Below are positions 47,819-55,432 of a stretch of 64,000 nt of DNA, piece after piece. The stretch is from assembly GCA_963846775.1 (NCBI GenBank), contig CAWJXB010000006.1, forward strand, positions 372,001 through 436,000, given 5' to 3'. This DNA is from CAVYXA01 sp963846775. GTDB lineage: Bacteria > Verrucomicrobiota > Verrucomicrobiia > Chthoniobacterales > UBA10450. The position numbers were made by a program, and so were the translations under genes. The number at the start of each line of letters is the position of its first letter. The first letter of the stretch is position 1. The notes beneath the pieces were generated by a model. It was given only the letters and a program-made list of their open reading frames with translations. It did no database searches and was not told where the DNA came from.

Positions 47819-49066
47819 CTACTCTTTCTCTTTCTCTTGCTCATGCTCTTCCGCAAGATCGACAACGAGCTCTCCAATCGCCCGCAATCCTTCTTCGGCT
47901 TCACTCTTTCGCAAGTTTAAGGGCGGCAATAAACGAATCACTGAATTGCCAGCCGGCACAGTCAGCACGTTTCGTTTGTGCAAACGTTTCACCAAATCGA
48001 TGGCGTTGAACCGCGGTTGAAATTCGATCCCAATCATCAAGCCAACTCCGCGAACAACTTTTACAACATCCGAAAATCGTTGCTGAATCTTTTGCAGCTC
48101 ACGTAGTAGCAGATCACCGGTCTTTCTCGCGTTTTCCTCCAACCTTTCGCGCTCAATCACATCAAAGATCTTTAATGCCACTGCGCACGCTAACGGTGTT
48201 CCGCCAAATGTGCTGGCATGGGTGCCGGGCGAGAGAACGTCGGCCAAGTTTTCGCTCACCCAAAATGCGCCGATCGGAAATCCGCCGCCGAGCGACTTCG
48301 CCATTGAGACCGCGTCCGGGACGAGATCGACATCTTTGTCCTCAAGAATGCGTTGCCAGCTTTGGAATTTTCCGGTGCGAAAATGGCCGGCTTGCACTTC
48401 ATCGAACATCAACAGCAAATTGTGCTCGTCACAAAGTTTGCGCAGCCCAATCAAATATTCCGGACGCGCAATTGTGATTCCGCTCTCGCCTTGAACCGGC
48501 TCAACTAAAATTGCGATGGTCGATCTTGTGATCGCGTCGCGCGTCGCCTCGAGATCGTTAAACGCCACGTGCTTGAATCCCGGGACTACTGGGTCGAAGC
48601 TTTTTTTCACTTTCTCCTGTCCGGTGGCGGCGATCCCCGCCAGCGTTCGGCCGTGGAACGATTCGAACGCCGTGATGATTTCAAATCGACCCTCGTCGTG
48701 GCCAAATTTTCTGGCCAGTTTGAACAGTCCCTCGTTCGCTTCGGCGCCACTGTTACAGAAAAAGACGCGGCCGGGCGCGAGAAGATCAACGATCCGTTTC
48801 GCCAGCCAACCCTGGAGCTCGTTGTAATAGAGGTTCGATATGTGAATTAACTTTCGCGACTGCTCGGCCAGCGCTTTTGTCATTTCCGGATGAGCGTGGC
48901 CTAACGCGCAAACCGCAATCCCACCACCGAGATCGAGATAGCGTTTTCCATCGACGTCCCAAACATAACTCCCCTCGCCCCGTTCCAGCACCAAATCGAA
49001 CCGCGCATACGACGGCACGACGAACCGCTCAAATTCACCGCGAATCGTAGCAACGCGTTCAGCCAT
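47819..49066 (-). CDS. argD: Acetylornithine aminotransferase
   Basis: A 415-residue class III PLP aminotransferase acting on N-acetylornithine. NSGAEANEGLFKLAR at 105-119 binds the PLP phosphate, FDEVQAG holds Asp222 and Lys257 in SMAKSLGGGFPIGAF forms the Schiff base. The last ten residues (EEHEQEKEKE) are encoded by a purine-rich microsatellite-like tract that recurs between neighbouring genes, so the C-terminus seems extended by repeat growth. Between argB and argF in the arginine cluster. Confidence 0.95.
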   Translation of the reverse strand: MAERVATIRGEFERFVVPSYARFDLVLERGEGSYVWDVDGKRYLDLGGGIAVCALGHAHPEMTKALAEQSRKLIHISNLYYNELQGWLAKRIVDLLAPGRVFFCNSGAEANEGLFKLARKFGHDEGRFEIITAFESFHGRTLAGIAATGQEKVKKSFDPVVPGFKHVAFNDLEATRDAITRSTIAILVEPVQGESGITIARPEYLIGLRKLCDEHNLLLMFDEVQAGHFRTGKFQSWQRILEDKDVDLVPDAVSMAKSLGGGFPIGAFWVSENLADVLSPGTHASTFGGTPLACAVALKIFDVIERERLEENARKTGDLLLRELQKIQQRFSDVVKVVRGVGLMIGIEFQPRFNAIDLVKRLHKRNVLTVPAGNSVIRLLPPLNLRKSEAEEGLRAIGELVVDLAEEHEQEKEKE

Positions 49067-49256
49067 GCGCCGTCCTTTTATCGTGCTCTTTCACTTTCAC
49101 CTGCTCTTTAGGAAGCCTGCGACGTAATCAGCGGGTTCCTCATAAACTCGACCAGGCGCGACGGCCTTAATAAGACCGTGATTGAAACGATATGTTGTAG
49201 CCATGGAGTAAGGGTGAGTGAAAGAGTAGGATTAAAGCATTCGACAAAACGCTAGT

Positions 49257-50132
49257 TCACAAAACAACTTCGGTTCCGACTCCCGCATCGGTAAAGATTT
49301 CCAGCAAAACCGAATGCGGAACGCGCCCATCAACGAACTGGACTTTTTCAACGCCGCTCTCGATCGCTGCCACCGCGCTATCCACCTTGGGGACCATTCC
49401 TTCTGCAATCACACCGGCTCGTTGCAGCTTTGGCACTTCGTTCACCGCCAGATGAGTGAGCAAGCTCGCGTCGTTTGTTGGATCGCGCAGTAAACCAGGC
49501 ACGTCGCTCATGAAAACCAAACGGCGCGCCTTCAACGCGATCGCCGTTTTCGCGGCGGCGATATCGGCATTGCAATTGTAGATCTTCCCGTCGTCGCCAA
49601 GCGCTGTCGGGCTAATCACCGGCGTAACCCGGCGGCGAATACATTCCCGCAACGGTTCGACCTTCACATCGCAAACTTCGCCGACGAATCCAAGATCGAC
49701 ATGGTGGCCTTTCTCATCCTGGGCGGAAAATTTGCGGCATTGAAAGATCTCCGGACCGGCAAAACCGCGCGCCTTGCCGCCGAAATCCTGGATCGCTTTC
49801 ACGATTTCGGGGTTAATTTCCTTCGACAAAACGCGATCGACAATTTCTGCGCTGGAGGCATCGGTCACACGATAGCCGCGAACGAATTTCGATTTCACGC
49901 CCGCCTTCTCCAGCGCCCGCGTGATCGCTTTGCCCCCGCCGTGCACGACCACCGGGTTAATCCCGACTGCTTCCAGGAAAACCACGTCGCGCGCGACCCG
50001 ATGCCGCTCTTCCGGATCGGGCGAATCCATGAAACTCCCGCCGTACTTGACGACAAAAATCTCGCTGCGAAAACGTTGAATATAAGGCAACGCTTCGATC
50101 AACGTCGCCGCTTTGGAAATAAACTCCTCCAT
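49257..50132 (-). CDS. argB: N-acetylglutamate kinase
   Basis: A 291-residue kinase for the second step of arginine synthesis. The nucleotide-binding KYGG is at 29-32, HGGGK with the phosphate-binding Gly loop is at 64-68, and NCNADIAAAKTAIALKA follows further on. The N-terminal helix preceding KYGG is of the kind that mediates arginine feedback in hexameric enzymes. The promoter and first codons (MEEFISK) are duplicated about 550 bp upstream at 50650-50921. Confidence 0.95.
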   Translation of the reverse strand: MEEFISKAATLIEALPYIQRFRSEIFVVKYGGSFMDSPDPEERHRVARDVVFLEAVGINPVVVHGGGKAITRALEKAGVKSKFVRGYRVTDASSAEIVDRVLSKEINPEIVKAIQDFGGKARGFAGPEIFQCRKFSAQDEKGHHVDLGFVGEVCDVKVEPLRECIRRRVTPVISPTALGDDGKIYNCNADIAAAKTAIALKARRLVFMSDVPGLLRDPTNDASLLTHLAVNEVPKLQRAGVIAEGMVPKVDSAVAAIESGVEKVQFVDGRVPHSVLLEIFTDAGVGTEVVL

Positions 50133-50353
50133 TTCGAGGGTTTGAATATCAGTGCGAAAAGCGCATTGTCGATCTTGGCCCGTCTCCTCGAATGATTCGG
50201 CGTTCGATGCCCGCTCGCGAAAGCTTTCGGAGTTGGACGCCTGCCGCGCAGTAGCCTTGACAAAGGCGGGTTAGGCGCTTGCTCGCGAGTCCTTTCGGAG
50301 TTCAGCGTTTTCTTCTCGTCTGACCTCTAACCTCTGAATGATTCTACCCGCCC
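50101..50353. repeat. Segmental duplication, copy A (argB 5' region)
   Basis: Covers the first ten or so argB codons and the upstream 220 bp. It aligns with 50650-50921 at roughly 90 percent by eye and includes GATCGACA-like and CGAAAGCTTTCGGAGTT motifs. Confidence 0.8.
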
Positions 50354-50399
50354 GCACACAGAGGTCGAGACTGGCCTGGATCTAGCTCGCTTCCGAAGC

Positions 50400-50612
50400 A
50401 TGCCCGAATTCTCGGCGCCCAGCCTGCTCGCCGGCCTCCTTTTTGGCAGCATCGGTTTCGTCGGCTTCATCCATGGGAAACGAATGAGCCGATGGAAGCC
50501 GATGATGATCGGGCTGCTCCTTATGGCTTATACTTACTTTGTCCAAAACACTCTCGCGATCTGCGGAATCGGGCTCGCCGGTACAGCCGCCCTCTTCTGG
50601 TGGAGAGATTAA
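50400..50612 (+). CDS. Small membrane protein between the two argB-leader copies
   Basis: A 70-residue protein with two or three hydrophobic segments (SLLAGLLFGSIGFVGFIHG, then MMIGLLLMAYTYFV and ICGIGLAGTAALFWW). It has clean coding character and a plausible start, MPEFSAPS. No family name can be given. It lies on the opposite strand to argB and within the unique spacer between the duplicated segments, so it may have been the gene originally upstream of argB. Confidence 0.65.
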   Translation: MPEFSAPSLLAGLLFGSIGFVGFIHGKRMSRWKPMMIGLLLMAYTYFVQNTLAICGIGLAGTAALFWWRD

Positions 50613-50649
50613 GAGTCGCCAGCTCCCTACTGCAATCGACCAGGAAGAG

Positions 50650-50921
50650 AACGTCGCCGTTTTCGAAATAAACTCCTCCATTTCCGAGAGTTTGAATATT
50701 AGCGCGAAAAGCGCATGGTCAATCTTGGCCCGTCTCGCTCGAATGATTCGGCGTTCGATGCCCGCTCGCGAAAGCTTTCGGAGTTGCGCGCCTGGCGTGC
50801 CGTAGCCTTGGCAAAGGCGGGTTCGGCGCTTGCTCAGCCTGCCCGCCGTGGCGGGCGAATCCTTTCGGCGTTCAGCGTCTTCTTTTCGTCTGACCTCTAA
50901 CCTCTGAATGATTCACCCGCA
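50650..50921. repeat. Segmental duplication, copy B
   Basis: Second copy of 50101-50353. It keeps a start codon and MEEFISKTATF-like codons without an argB body. Relative to copy A it carries an extra REP-like hairpin (CAGCCTGCCCGCCGTGGCGG) near 50829. Confidence 0.8.
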
Positions 50922-51082
50922 GCACATCGCACACGTGATCCAACAGCTTGTGGGGTCGGGGCGGCCGAGAAAACTCTTTTCTTCAGCCGGACAAACATCT
51001 ATTTTCGCCGGATAAACTCCTGAGAAATGCCGACTCTTCTTCTGCATTTGCCGCCAATATTAGAGGGCACCTCAAGAAATAG

Positions 51083-51098
51083 GCAGAAAAAATTCTGC
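51083..51098. terminator. Small hairpin upstream of the cassette array
   Basis: GCAGAA-AAAA-TTCTGC, perfect 6-bp arms with a loop of four A, followed by TTATTAC. It could be a weak terminator or mark the outer edge of the array. Confidence 0.35.
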
Positions 51099-51125
51099 TT
51101 ATTACAATGTTAGCCCCCATCGAAC

Positions 51126-51530
51126 ATGAATACGATCGCAGATATTGAAACACTCTACGCACGCTTAGGCGAACGCGATTACGAAGCGGTGATGTCGTAT
51201 TTGGCTGACGACATTGTCTGGGTCGTGGCTGACAATTCGCCGTTGGCGGACCGCAGCCCTTATCACGGACTAGCCGAAGTGCGCTCAGGCATTTTCGAAC
51301 GCTTAACGGCGGGTTTTGACAAACTCGTCTTTGACGCGAACGAGATCTTTGCGTGCAACGGCGGCGAGAGAGTTGTGGCTCTCGGCTACTATTACTTCAG
51401 ATTTCACGGGCAAGGCCAGGAACGCAAAGCACAGGTCGCCCACGTCTGGACGATCCGCGGCGGTCGGGCCGTAAAATTCCAGCAATATCTCGACACGCTC
51501 CAGGTCGCACGTGATGCGGGAGCTGTCTAA
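51126..51530 (+). CDS. Cassette 1: SnoaL-like NTF2-fold protein
   Basis: A 134-residue soluble protein starting MNTIADIETLYARLGERDYE, 11 bp after the cassette boundary. LADDIVWVVADNSPLADRSP and YHGLAEVRSGIFERL, ending VWTIRGGRAVKFQQYLDT, are typical of SnoaL/ketosteroid-isomerase-like folds. These either isomerise or hydrolyse small molecules or bind ligands. No catalytic residue can be assigned. The short leader before the ATG and the attC after the stop are as expected for a mobile cassette gene. Confidence 0.88.
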   Translation: MNTIADIETLYARLGERDYEAVMSYLADDIVWVVADNSPLADRSPYHGLAEVRSGIFERLTAGFDKLVFDANEIFACNGGERVVALGYYYFRFHGQGQERKAQVAHVWTIRGGRAVKFQQYLDTLQVARDAGAV

Positions 51531-51555
51531 GGCTCCATGCACGTTCCGCCGAATG

Positions 51556-51679
51556 GCCTAACCACGCGCTCCAGCGAACCGCGCCCCGCTTTACGTTCCA
51601 CTTTTCGTATGACAAGTTCCTCTTCACTTCGTGGCTAGCGTGCCCTCGGCGCGGTCGCTGAGCTTGAGTCTCGTTAGGC
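51556..51679 (+). repeat. attC recombination site of cassette 1
   Basis: GCCTAAC at 51556-51562 and GTTAGGC at 51673-51679 are the outer core sites. Inside, CAGCGAACCGCGCC pairs with GGCGCGGTCGCTG, leaving one extrahelical A, a hallmark of folded attC. Length 124 bp. Confidence 0.88.
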
Positions 51680-51695
51680 TTATGGAGAACTCTAC

Positions 51696-52163
51696 ATGAG
51701 ATCAACACTCTTTATAGCTGTCCTCGTCCTTACAGTGGCCCCTATGGGCGTAGGGCAAAACCAGAGCGAAAGGGGCAGTCACAGAACAAGTGTCGAGGAG
51801 GTCATCAGGAAACTGGATAACGAACGCATTCAAGCACAGATTCACGCTGATGCGACGGCCCTTGATCGCATCTACGCTGCTGATTTCATAGGCGTAGGGC
51901 CAAGTGGCACAGTGAGAACCAAGCCGCAGGTGATTTTAGATTTCACGTCAGGTGATTTGAAATTTCAATCTATCACAACCGATGACGTTCAAGTGCGCGT
52001 CTATGGAAACACGGCTGTGGAGACTGGCCGCTCAACAATGAATGGGCAAGACAAAGGCAAAACTGTTCCCCGTGACACTCGCTTTACCAGGGTGTGGGTA
52101 AAGCAGCAAGGGCGCTGGCGGTTGGTTGCCAACCATTACTCGTCCCAGACTACGCGCCAATAA
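51696..52163 (+). CDS. Cassette 2: exported DUF4440/SnoaL-like protein
   Basis: A 155-residue protein with signal peptide MRSTLFIAVLVLTVAPMGVG. The mature NTF2-like domain reads EEVIRKLDNERIQAQIHADA, then YAADFIGVGPSGTVRTKPQV and RFTRVWVKQQGRWRLVANHY. This is the standard DUF4440 layout (conserved W and H at the end). It starts 16 bp after the preceding cassette junction and ends 15 bp before the next attC. Exported, function unknown. DUF4440 members are common as integron cassette cargo in environmental bacteria. Confidence 0.88.
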   Translation: MRSTLFIAVLVLTVAPMGVGQNQSERGSHRTSVEEVIRKLDNERIQAQIHADATALDRIYAADFIGVGPSGTVRTKPQVILDFTSGDLKFQSITTDDVQVRVYGNTAVETGRSTMNGQDKGKTVPRDTRFTRVWVKQQGRWRLVANHYSSQTTRQ

Positions 52164-52178
52164 GCAGTCACATCAAAG

Positions 52179-52303
52179 GCCTAACCAATCGCTCGAGCCA
52201 ACCGCTGGCCGTTGTAATGTCCACGTTTGATTTTTATGAGACGGTTCTCGATGTTTGCCACGCTCGCTGCCGCCAGCGGTGGCTCAGCTCCGTCTCGTTA
52301 GGC
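52179..52303 (+). repeat. attC recombination site of cassette 2
   Basis: GCCTAAC at 52179-52185 and GTTAGGC at 52297-52303. The inner arms GAGCCAACCGCTGGC and GCCAGCGGTGGCTC pair with one extrahelical A. Length 125 bp. The ends match the site at 51556-51679, while the middle differs. Confidence 0.88.
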
Positions 52304-52359
52304 GACGCCAGCCCCTGGCCCGCGATAACGGCCCAATACCACCCAGCAGGAAACTAACC

Positions 52360-52839
52360 ATGAAATTGACATCAATTATATTAGTCCTTGTGCTCGCGCT
52401 GTCTCTCCTCGGCGGGTTTACTTCACCGGGCGTCGCGCAGGAGTCCCGATGGGGATCGCCGGATGAGGACACCGTAAAACTCATAAAAGCCGCCGAGGGA
52501 AAGTGGGCCAGCTCAGCCTGTAGCCCTCAGCCGGTTCTTAAGACCGTTATTGCGGACGACTTCCAGGGGACATCCCCATCGGGCCGGCGCTACGGCAAGG
52601 ACGAGGCTATCACCACCGATACCAAGTCTCTGTCCCGCGACTGCCAACTCGGCGAGGTCAAGGTCAGATTCTTCGGCGACTCCATCGCCATTGCGTATGG
52701 AGCGGAAAGCTGGACAGATAAGGCCAAGGATGGCAAGGACACAAAGCGTTGCCAGGTCTGGACCGACACATGGCTAAAACGCCAAGGGAAGTGGCAGATC
52801 GTGGCCGCGCAGGACACCCTCCTCCCTTGTAAACCTTAG
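52360..52839 (+). CDS. Cassette 3: exported DUF4440/SnoaL-like protein
   Basis: A 159-residue protein with signal peptide MKLTSIILVLVLALSLLGGF, cut near VAQE. The mature part has the NTF2-like pattern VKLIKAAEGKWASSACSPQP, then IADDFQGTSPSGRRYGKDEA and VWTDTWLKRQGKWQIVAAQD. The start at 52360 is chosen for the signal peptide rather than the upstream in-frame Met at 52255, which lies inside the attC site. It resembles cassette 2 in fold but not closely in sequence. Confidence 0.86.
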   Translation: MKLTSIILVLVLALSLLGGFTSPGVAQESRWGSPDEDTVKLIKAAEGKWASSACSPQPVLKTVIADDFQGTSPSGRRYGKDEAITTDTKSLSRDCQLGEVKVRFFGDSIAIAYGAESWTDKAKDGKDTKRCQVWTDTWLKRQGKWQIVAAQDTLLPCKP

Positions 52840-52907
52840 GCTGTCCCGCGAGCCCTGGATGTCGCCTGTTGCCCGAGTATAGCGCAAGCGTCACCCCATT
52901 ACCGTCC

Positions 52908-52925
52908 ACCTAACCAGTCGCTCAA
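52908..52925 (+). repeat. Truncated attC after cassette 3
   Basis: ACCTAAC followed by CAGTCGCTCAA matches the left end of the other two sites (GCCTAACCA..CGCTC). The partner GTTRRRY half is missing because argJ coding sequence begins almost at once (stop at 52931). Confidence 0.65.
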
Positions 52926-52930
52926 ATCAT

Positions 52931-54256
52931 TTACCCGCCGAGTGAACCTGGATCGCTCACGTCGCCTTTGTTGAACGCGACGTAATCTTCAGTGAGATCA
53001 GCCGCATAAAGGACAAACTCGCCGCCGCCGCGATGAAGATCGACGTGCAGATCGAATTCGGGCGCTGCAGTAATTCTCGCCAGCGTTTTCAAGGCGACAT
53101 TTGTCGAACGCCCGCGTCGAAATGCAAAAACAGTTTTTTGGCCGCCAGAACGTGCGTAACCAACGTCGACAATCGTTTCATCGACATCGGCCCCAGAATA
53201 ACCGAGCGCGCAGAGAATCCGTCCCCAGTTTGGATCGCCGCCGCACCAGCTTGCGCGCACCAGTGAGCTATTGGCGATTGAACGCGCCGTCAATTCCGCC
53301 TCGTGATGATTGCGCGCGCCGCGGACGCGCAGCGTGATAAATCGGGAAGTTCCTTCGCCATCGCGGACAATCATTTTCGCCAACTCGAGACAAACGAGAT
53401 TGAGCGCGTCTTGAAATTCCGAATTCCGAATTTCGGATTTCGGATTTCCAGCCAAGCCGTTCGCAAGCACGATCACTGAGTCGTTCGTACTCATGTCGCC
53501 ATCGACCGTGATTCGATTAAAACTTTGCTGAACGGCAATTTTGAGCGCGCTTTTCAAGGTCGCCGGCTCGATCGCCGCATCAGTGGTGATGAACGCGAGC
53601 ATGGTCGCCATCCCCGGCTGAATCATCCCGGCGCCTTTGCAGATTCCGCCGATCCGAACTGTCGATCTGCCAACGTTAAATTCGAACGCGATTTCTTTAC
53701 GGCGCGTGTCCGTGGTCATCATTGCTTCCGCGACCTGGCGCGCATTTGCTGTCGATCTGGTCAGCAGCCGCGCGCACCTGAGAATTCCGCGCTCTATATT
53801 TTTCATCGGCATCGGCATACCGATTCGCCCCGTCGAGCAAACTAGAACGTCTTCCGCCTCGATCTTCCCAAATCGTCCCCGGAAACTTGACGGCTTTAAG
53901 CCGTCAAGTTTCGTGAGCTCCTCAGCGACCCTTCGCGCCATGGTTTTCGCGTCCGCCATTCCCCGCCGACCGGTCGCCGCGTTGGCGTTCCCGGAATTTA
54001 CCACGATGGCCCGCGCGAATTTCCTGAGACAACGCTCACGACTAATTCTAACCGGCGCAGCGCAGACCTGATTCGTTGTGAACATTCCGCCGACAGCCGC
54101 GGGAACGGTAGAAACGATCAAAGCCAGGTCGGTCTTCCGGCCTTTCTCCGAGCCCCGGCCAGTTCCGAGTTTTTTTATGTCACAAAAAACGGCGGCGCAC
54201 TCGAAACCGCGCGGAGCGCAAATCGAGCCGGAAATTTGTCGAAACGGATTTTTCAA
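52931..54256 (-). CDS. argJ: Bifunctional ornithine acetyltransferase / N-acetylglutamate synthase
   Basis: A 441-residue enzyme that recycles the acetyl group in arginine synthesis. A TTG start at 54256 overlaps the argC stop (TTGA), which suggests coupling. An open frame to an ATG at 54301 exists. The precursor cleaves itself before the Thr of GMATMLAF (about residue 218), whose motif CKGAGMIQPGMATMLAF is diagnostic. Two unusual inserts are seen: GTGRGSEKG near residue 35, and NPKSEIRNSEFQ near 273, the latter encoded by a heptad repeat. Its 3' end abuts the cassette array. Confidence 0.93.
   Translation of the reverse strand: MKNPFRQISGSICAPRGFECAAVFCDIKKLGTGRGSEKGRKTDLALIVSTVPAAVGGMFTTNQVCAAPVRISRERCLRKFARAIVVNSGNANAATGRRGMADAKTMARRVAEELTKLDGLKPSSFRGRFGKIEAEDVLVCSTGRIGMPMPMKNIERGILRCARLLTRSTANARQVAEAMMTTDTRRKEIAFEFNVGRSTVRIGGICKGAGMIQPGMATMLAFITTDAAIEPATLKSALKIAVQQSFNRITVDGDMSTNDSVIVLANGLAGNPKSEIRNSEFQDALNLVCLELAKMIVRDGEGTSRFITLRVRGARNHHEAELTARSIANSSLVRASWCGGDPNWGRILCALGYSGADVDETIVDVGYARSGGQKTVFAFRRGRSTNVALKTLARITAAPEFDLHVDLHRGGGEFVLYAADLTEDYVAFNKGDVSDPGSLGG
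53413..53449. repeat. Heptad repeat tract inside argJ
   Basis: Alternating CGAATTC and CGGATTT-type units (plus strand), of the kind otherwise seen between genes, read in frame as KSEIRNSEFQ. Confidence 0.7.
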
Positions 54257-55305
54257 ATCAGCCCGGCGGTCTCGGGCAGGTTGAGCATGAGATTCATGCA
54301 TTGAACAGCCTGACCGCTCGCCCCTTTCACGATGTTGTCGATCGCGCTCATGATGACGATGCGATGCGTGCGCTGGTCGATCCTCCAGGCAATATCGATA
54401 AAATTTGTGCCGGCGACATTTTTTGTGTCAGGTAAACGTTCCTGGCCGAGCAAGCGAACAAAGGGTTCCTGACCGTATGCGCCGTCAAAAACGATAGCCG
54501 GATCGAGCGAAATAACGGCGTCGGCAATCTCGGCACAAATGGTCGTCACGATTCCGCGATTCACCGGCACCAGATGGGGCGTGAATTGAATCACGATTCG
54601 TTCGCTTGCGAGATTGGAGAGCTCCTGCTCGATCTCGGCGAGATGTCGATGTTTCGGAACGCCATAGGGCCGGACACTTTCATTGCATTCCGAAAAAAGA
54701 TAATCTGCTTCCACCTTGCGCCCGGCGCCGGTCACGCCGCTCATGCTCGTTACCAAAATTGTCCGGCGATCGATCGCTCTGCGTCGAATGAGCGGTCGCA
54801 GCGGAATCAGAATGCTGGTCGGATAACAACCGGGACACGCAACCAATGTCGCATTTCGAATCTGGTCTCGATAAATTTCTGGCAAGCCGTACACCGATTC
54901 GCCTAACAACTCCGGCGCCGGATGATCGTGACCGTAAAATTCTTTGTAAACGGCAGCATCTTTGATCCGAAAATCCGCGCTAAGATCGACAACTCGTGTC
55001 CCGGCCGCCAGCAATGGCTTGGTCAACTCGGCGGCCAGGCCATGCGGCAACGCGAGAAAGACAAGATCAGCTTCGAGAGCGATTTGCTTTGCATCTGGAT
55101 TCGAAAATTTGAGATCGGTCGCGGTCTTGTTACCAGCAAAGCGAGGGAAGGCATCCGCCAATGATTTGCCCGCCAGTTGCCTCGAGGTCGCCGCCACCAG
55201 ATCGACATCCGGATGACTGAGCAACAGGCGAACGAGTTCTTCGCCCGTGTATCCGGAAGCGCCGACCACTGCGACGGATGTTTCTGTTGTTGCCACAACG
55301 CGCAA
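54253..55305 (-). CDS. argC: N-acetyl-gamma-glutamyl-phosphate reductase
   Basis: A 350-residue NADPH-dependent enzyme of arginine synthesis. The nucleotide-binding GASGYTG is at 15-21, and the catalytic Cys160 lies in CPGCYPTS. HLVPVNRGI supplies the downstream conserved His. The start at MRVVATTETSVAVVGAS leaves a short leader before the Rossmann motif. It is the first gene of the argC-argJ pair, overlapping argJ by 4 bp. Confidence 0.95.
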   Translation of the reverse strand: MRVVATTETSVAVVGASGYTGEELVRLLLSHPDVDLVAATSRQLAGKSLADAFPRFAGNKTATDLKFSNPDAKQIALEADLVFLALPHGLAAELTKPLLAAGTRVVDLSADFRIKDAAVYKEFYGHDHPAPELLGESVYGLPEIYRDQIRNATLVACPGCYPTSILIPLRPLIRRRAIDRRTILVTSMSGVTGAGRKVEADYLFSECNESVRPYGVPKHRHLAEIEQELSNLASERIVIQFTPHLVPVNRGIVTTICAEIADAVISLDPAIVFDGAYGQEPFVRLLGQERLPDTKNVAGTNFIDIAWRIDQRTHRIVIMSAIDNIVKGASGQAVQCMNLMLNLPETAGLI

Positions 55306-55360
55306 TGCGTATTCCGTCTCGCGCCGATTGCAACGAAAAGGTGAGCGCTAAACTGCCCGC

Positions 55361-55425
55361 TCAGCCTGCCCGAAGCTCGCTCGCCGCGGCGAGTGGCGGG
55401 CGAAAGCTTTCGGAGTTGACTGTTT
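55361..55425. repeat. REP-like element upstream of argC
   Basis: GCTCAGCCTGCCCGAAGCTC, then CGCCGCGGCG and GCGGGCGAAAGCTTTCGGAGTT. It shares its core with the elements at 50212, 50763-50860 and 57351. Confidence 0.55.
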
Positions 55426-55432
55426 CTTGATC

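Larger units (their letters stand above)
51109..52925 (+). mobile_element. Integron-type gene cassette array without integrase
   Basis: Three short plus-strand genes. The first two are each followed by an attC-like site with GCCTAAC and GTTAGGC ends, and the third by a truncated site. The left boundary is GTTAGCC at 51109-51115. No integron integrase is in the window, so this is a CALIN-like cluster. It lies between the minus-strand argB and argJ. Confidence 0.8.

Noticed and set aside
50382..50681. ORF starting MEEFISKTATF upstream of argB
   Set aside because: Only its first codons resemble argB because of the segmental duplication; the rest is antisense to the small membrane-protein gene.
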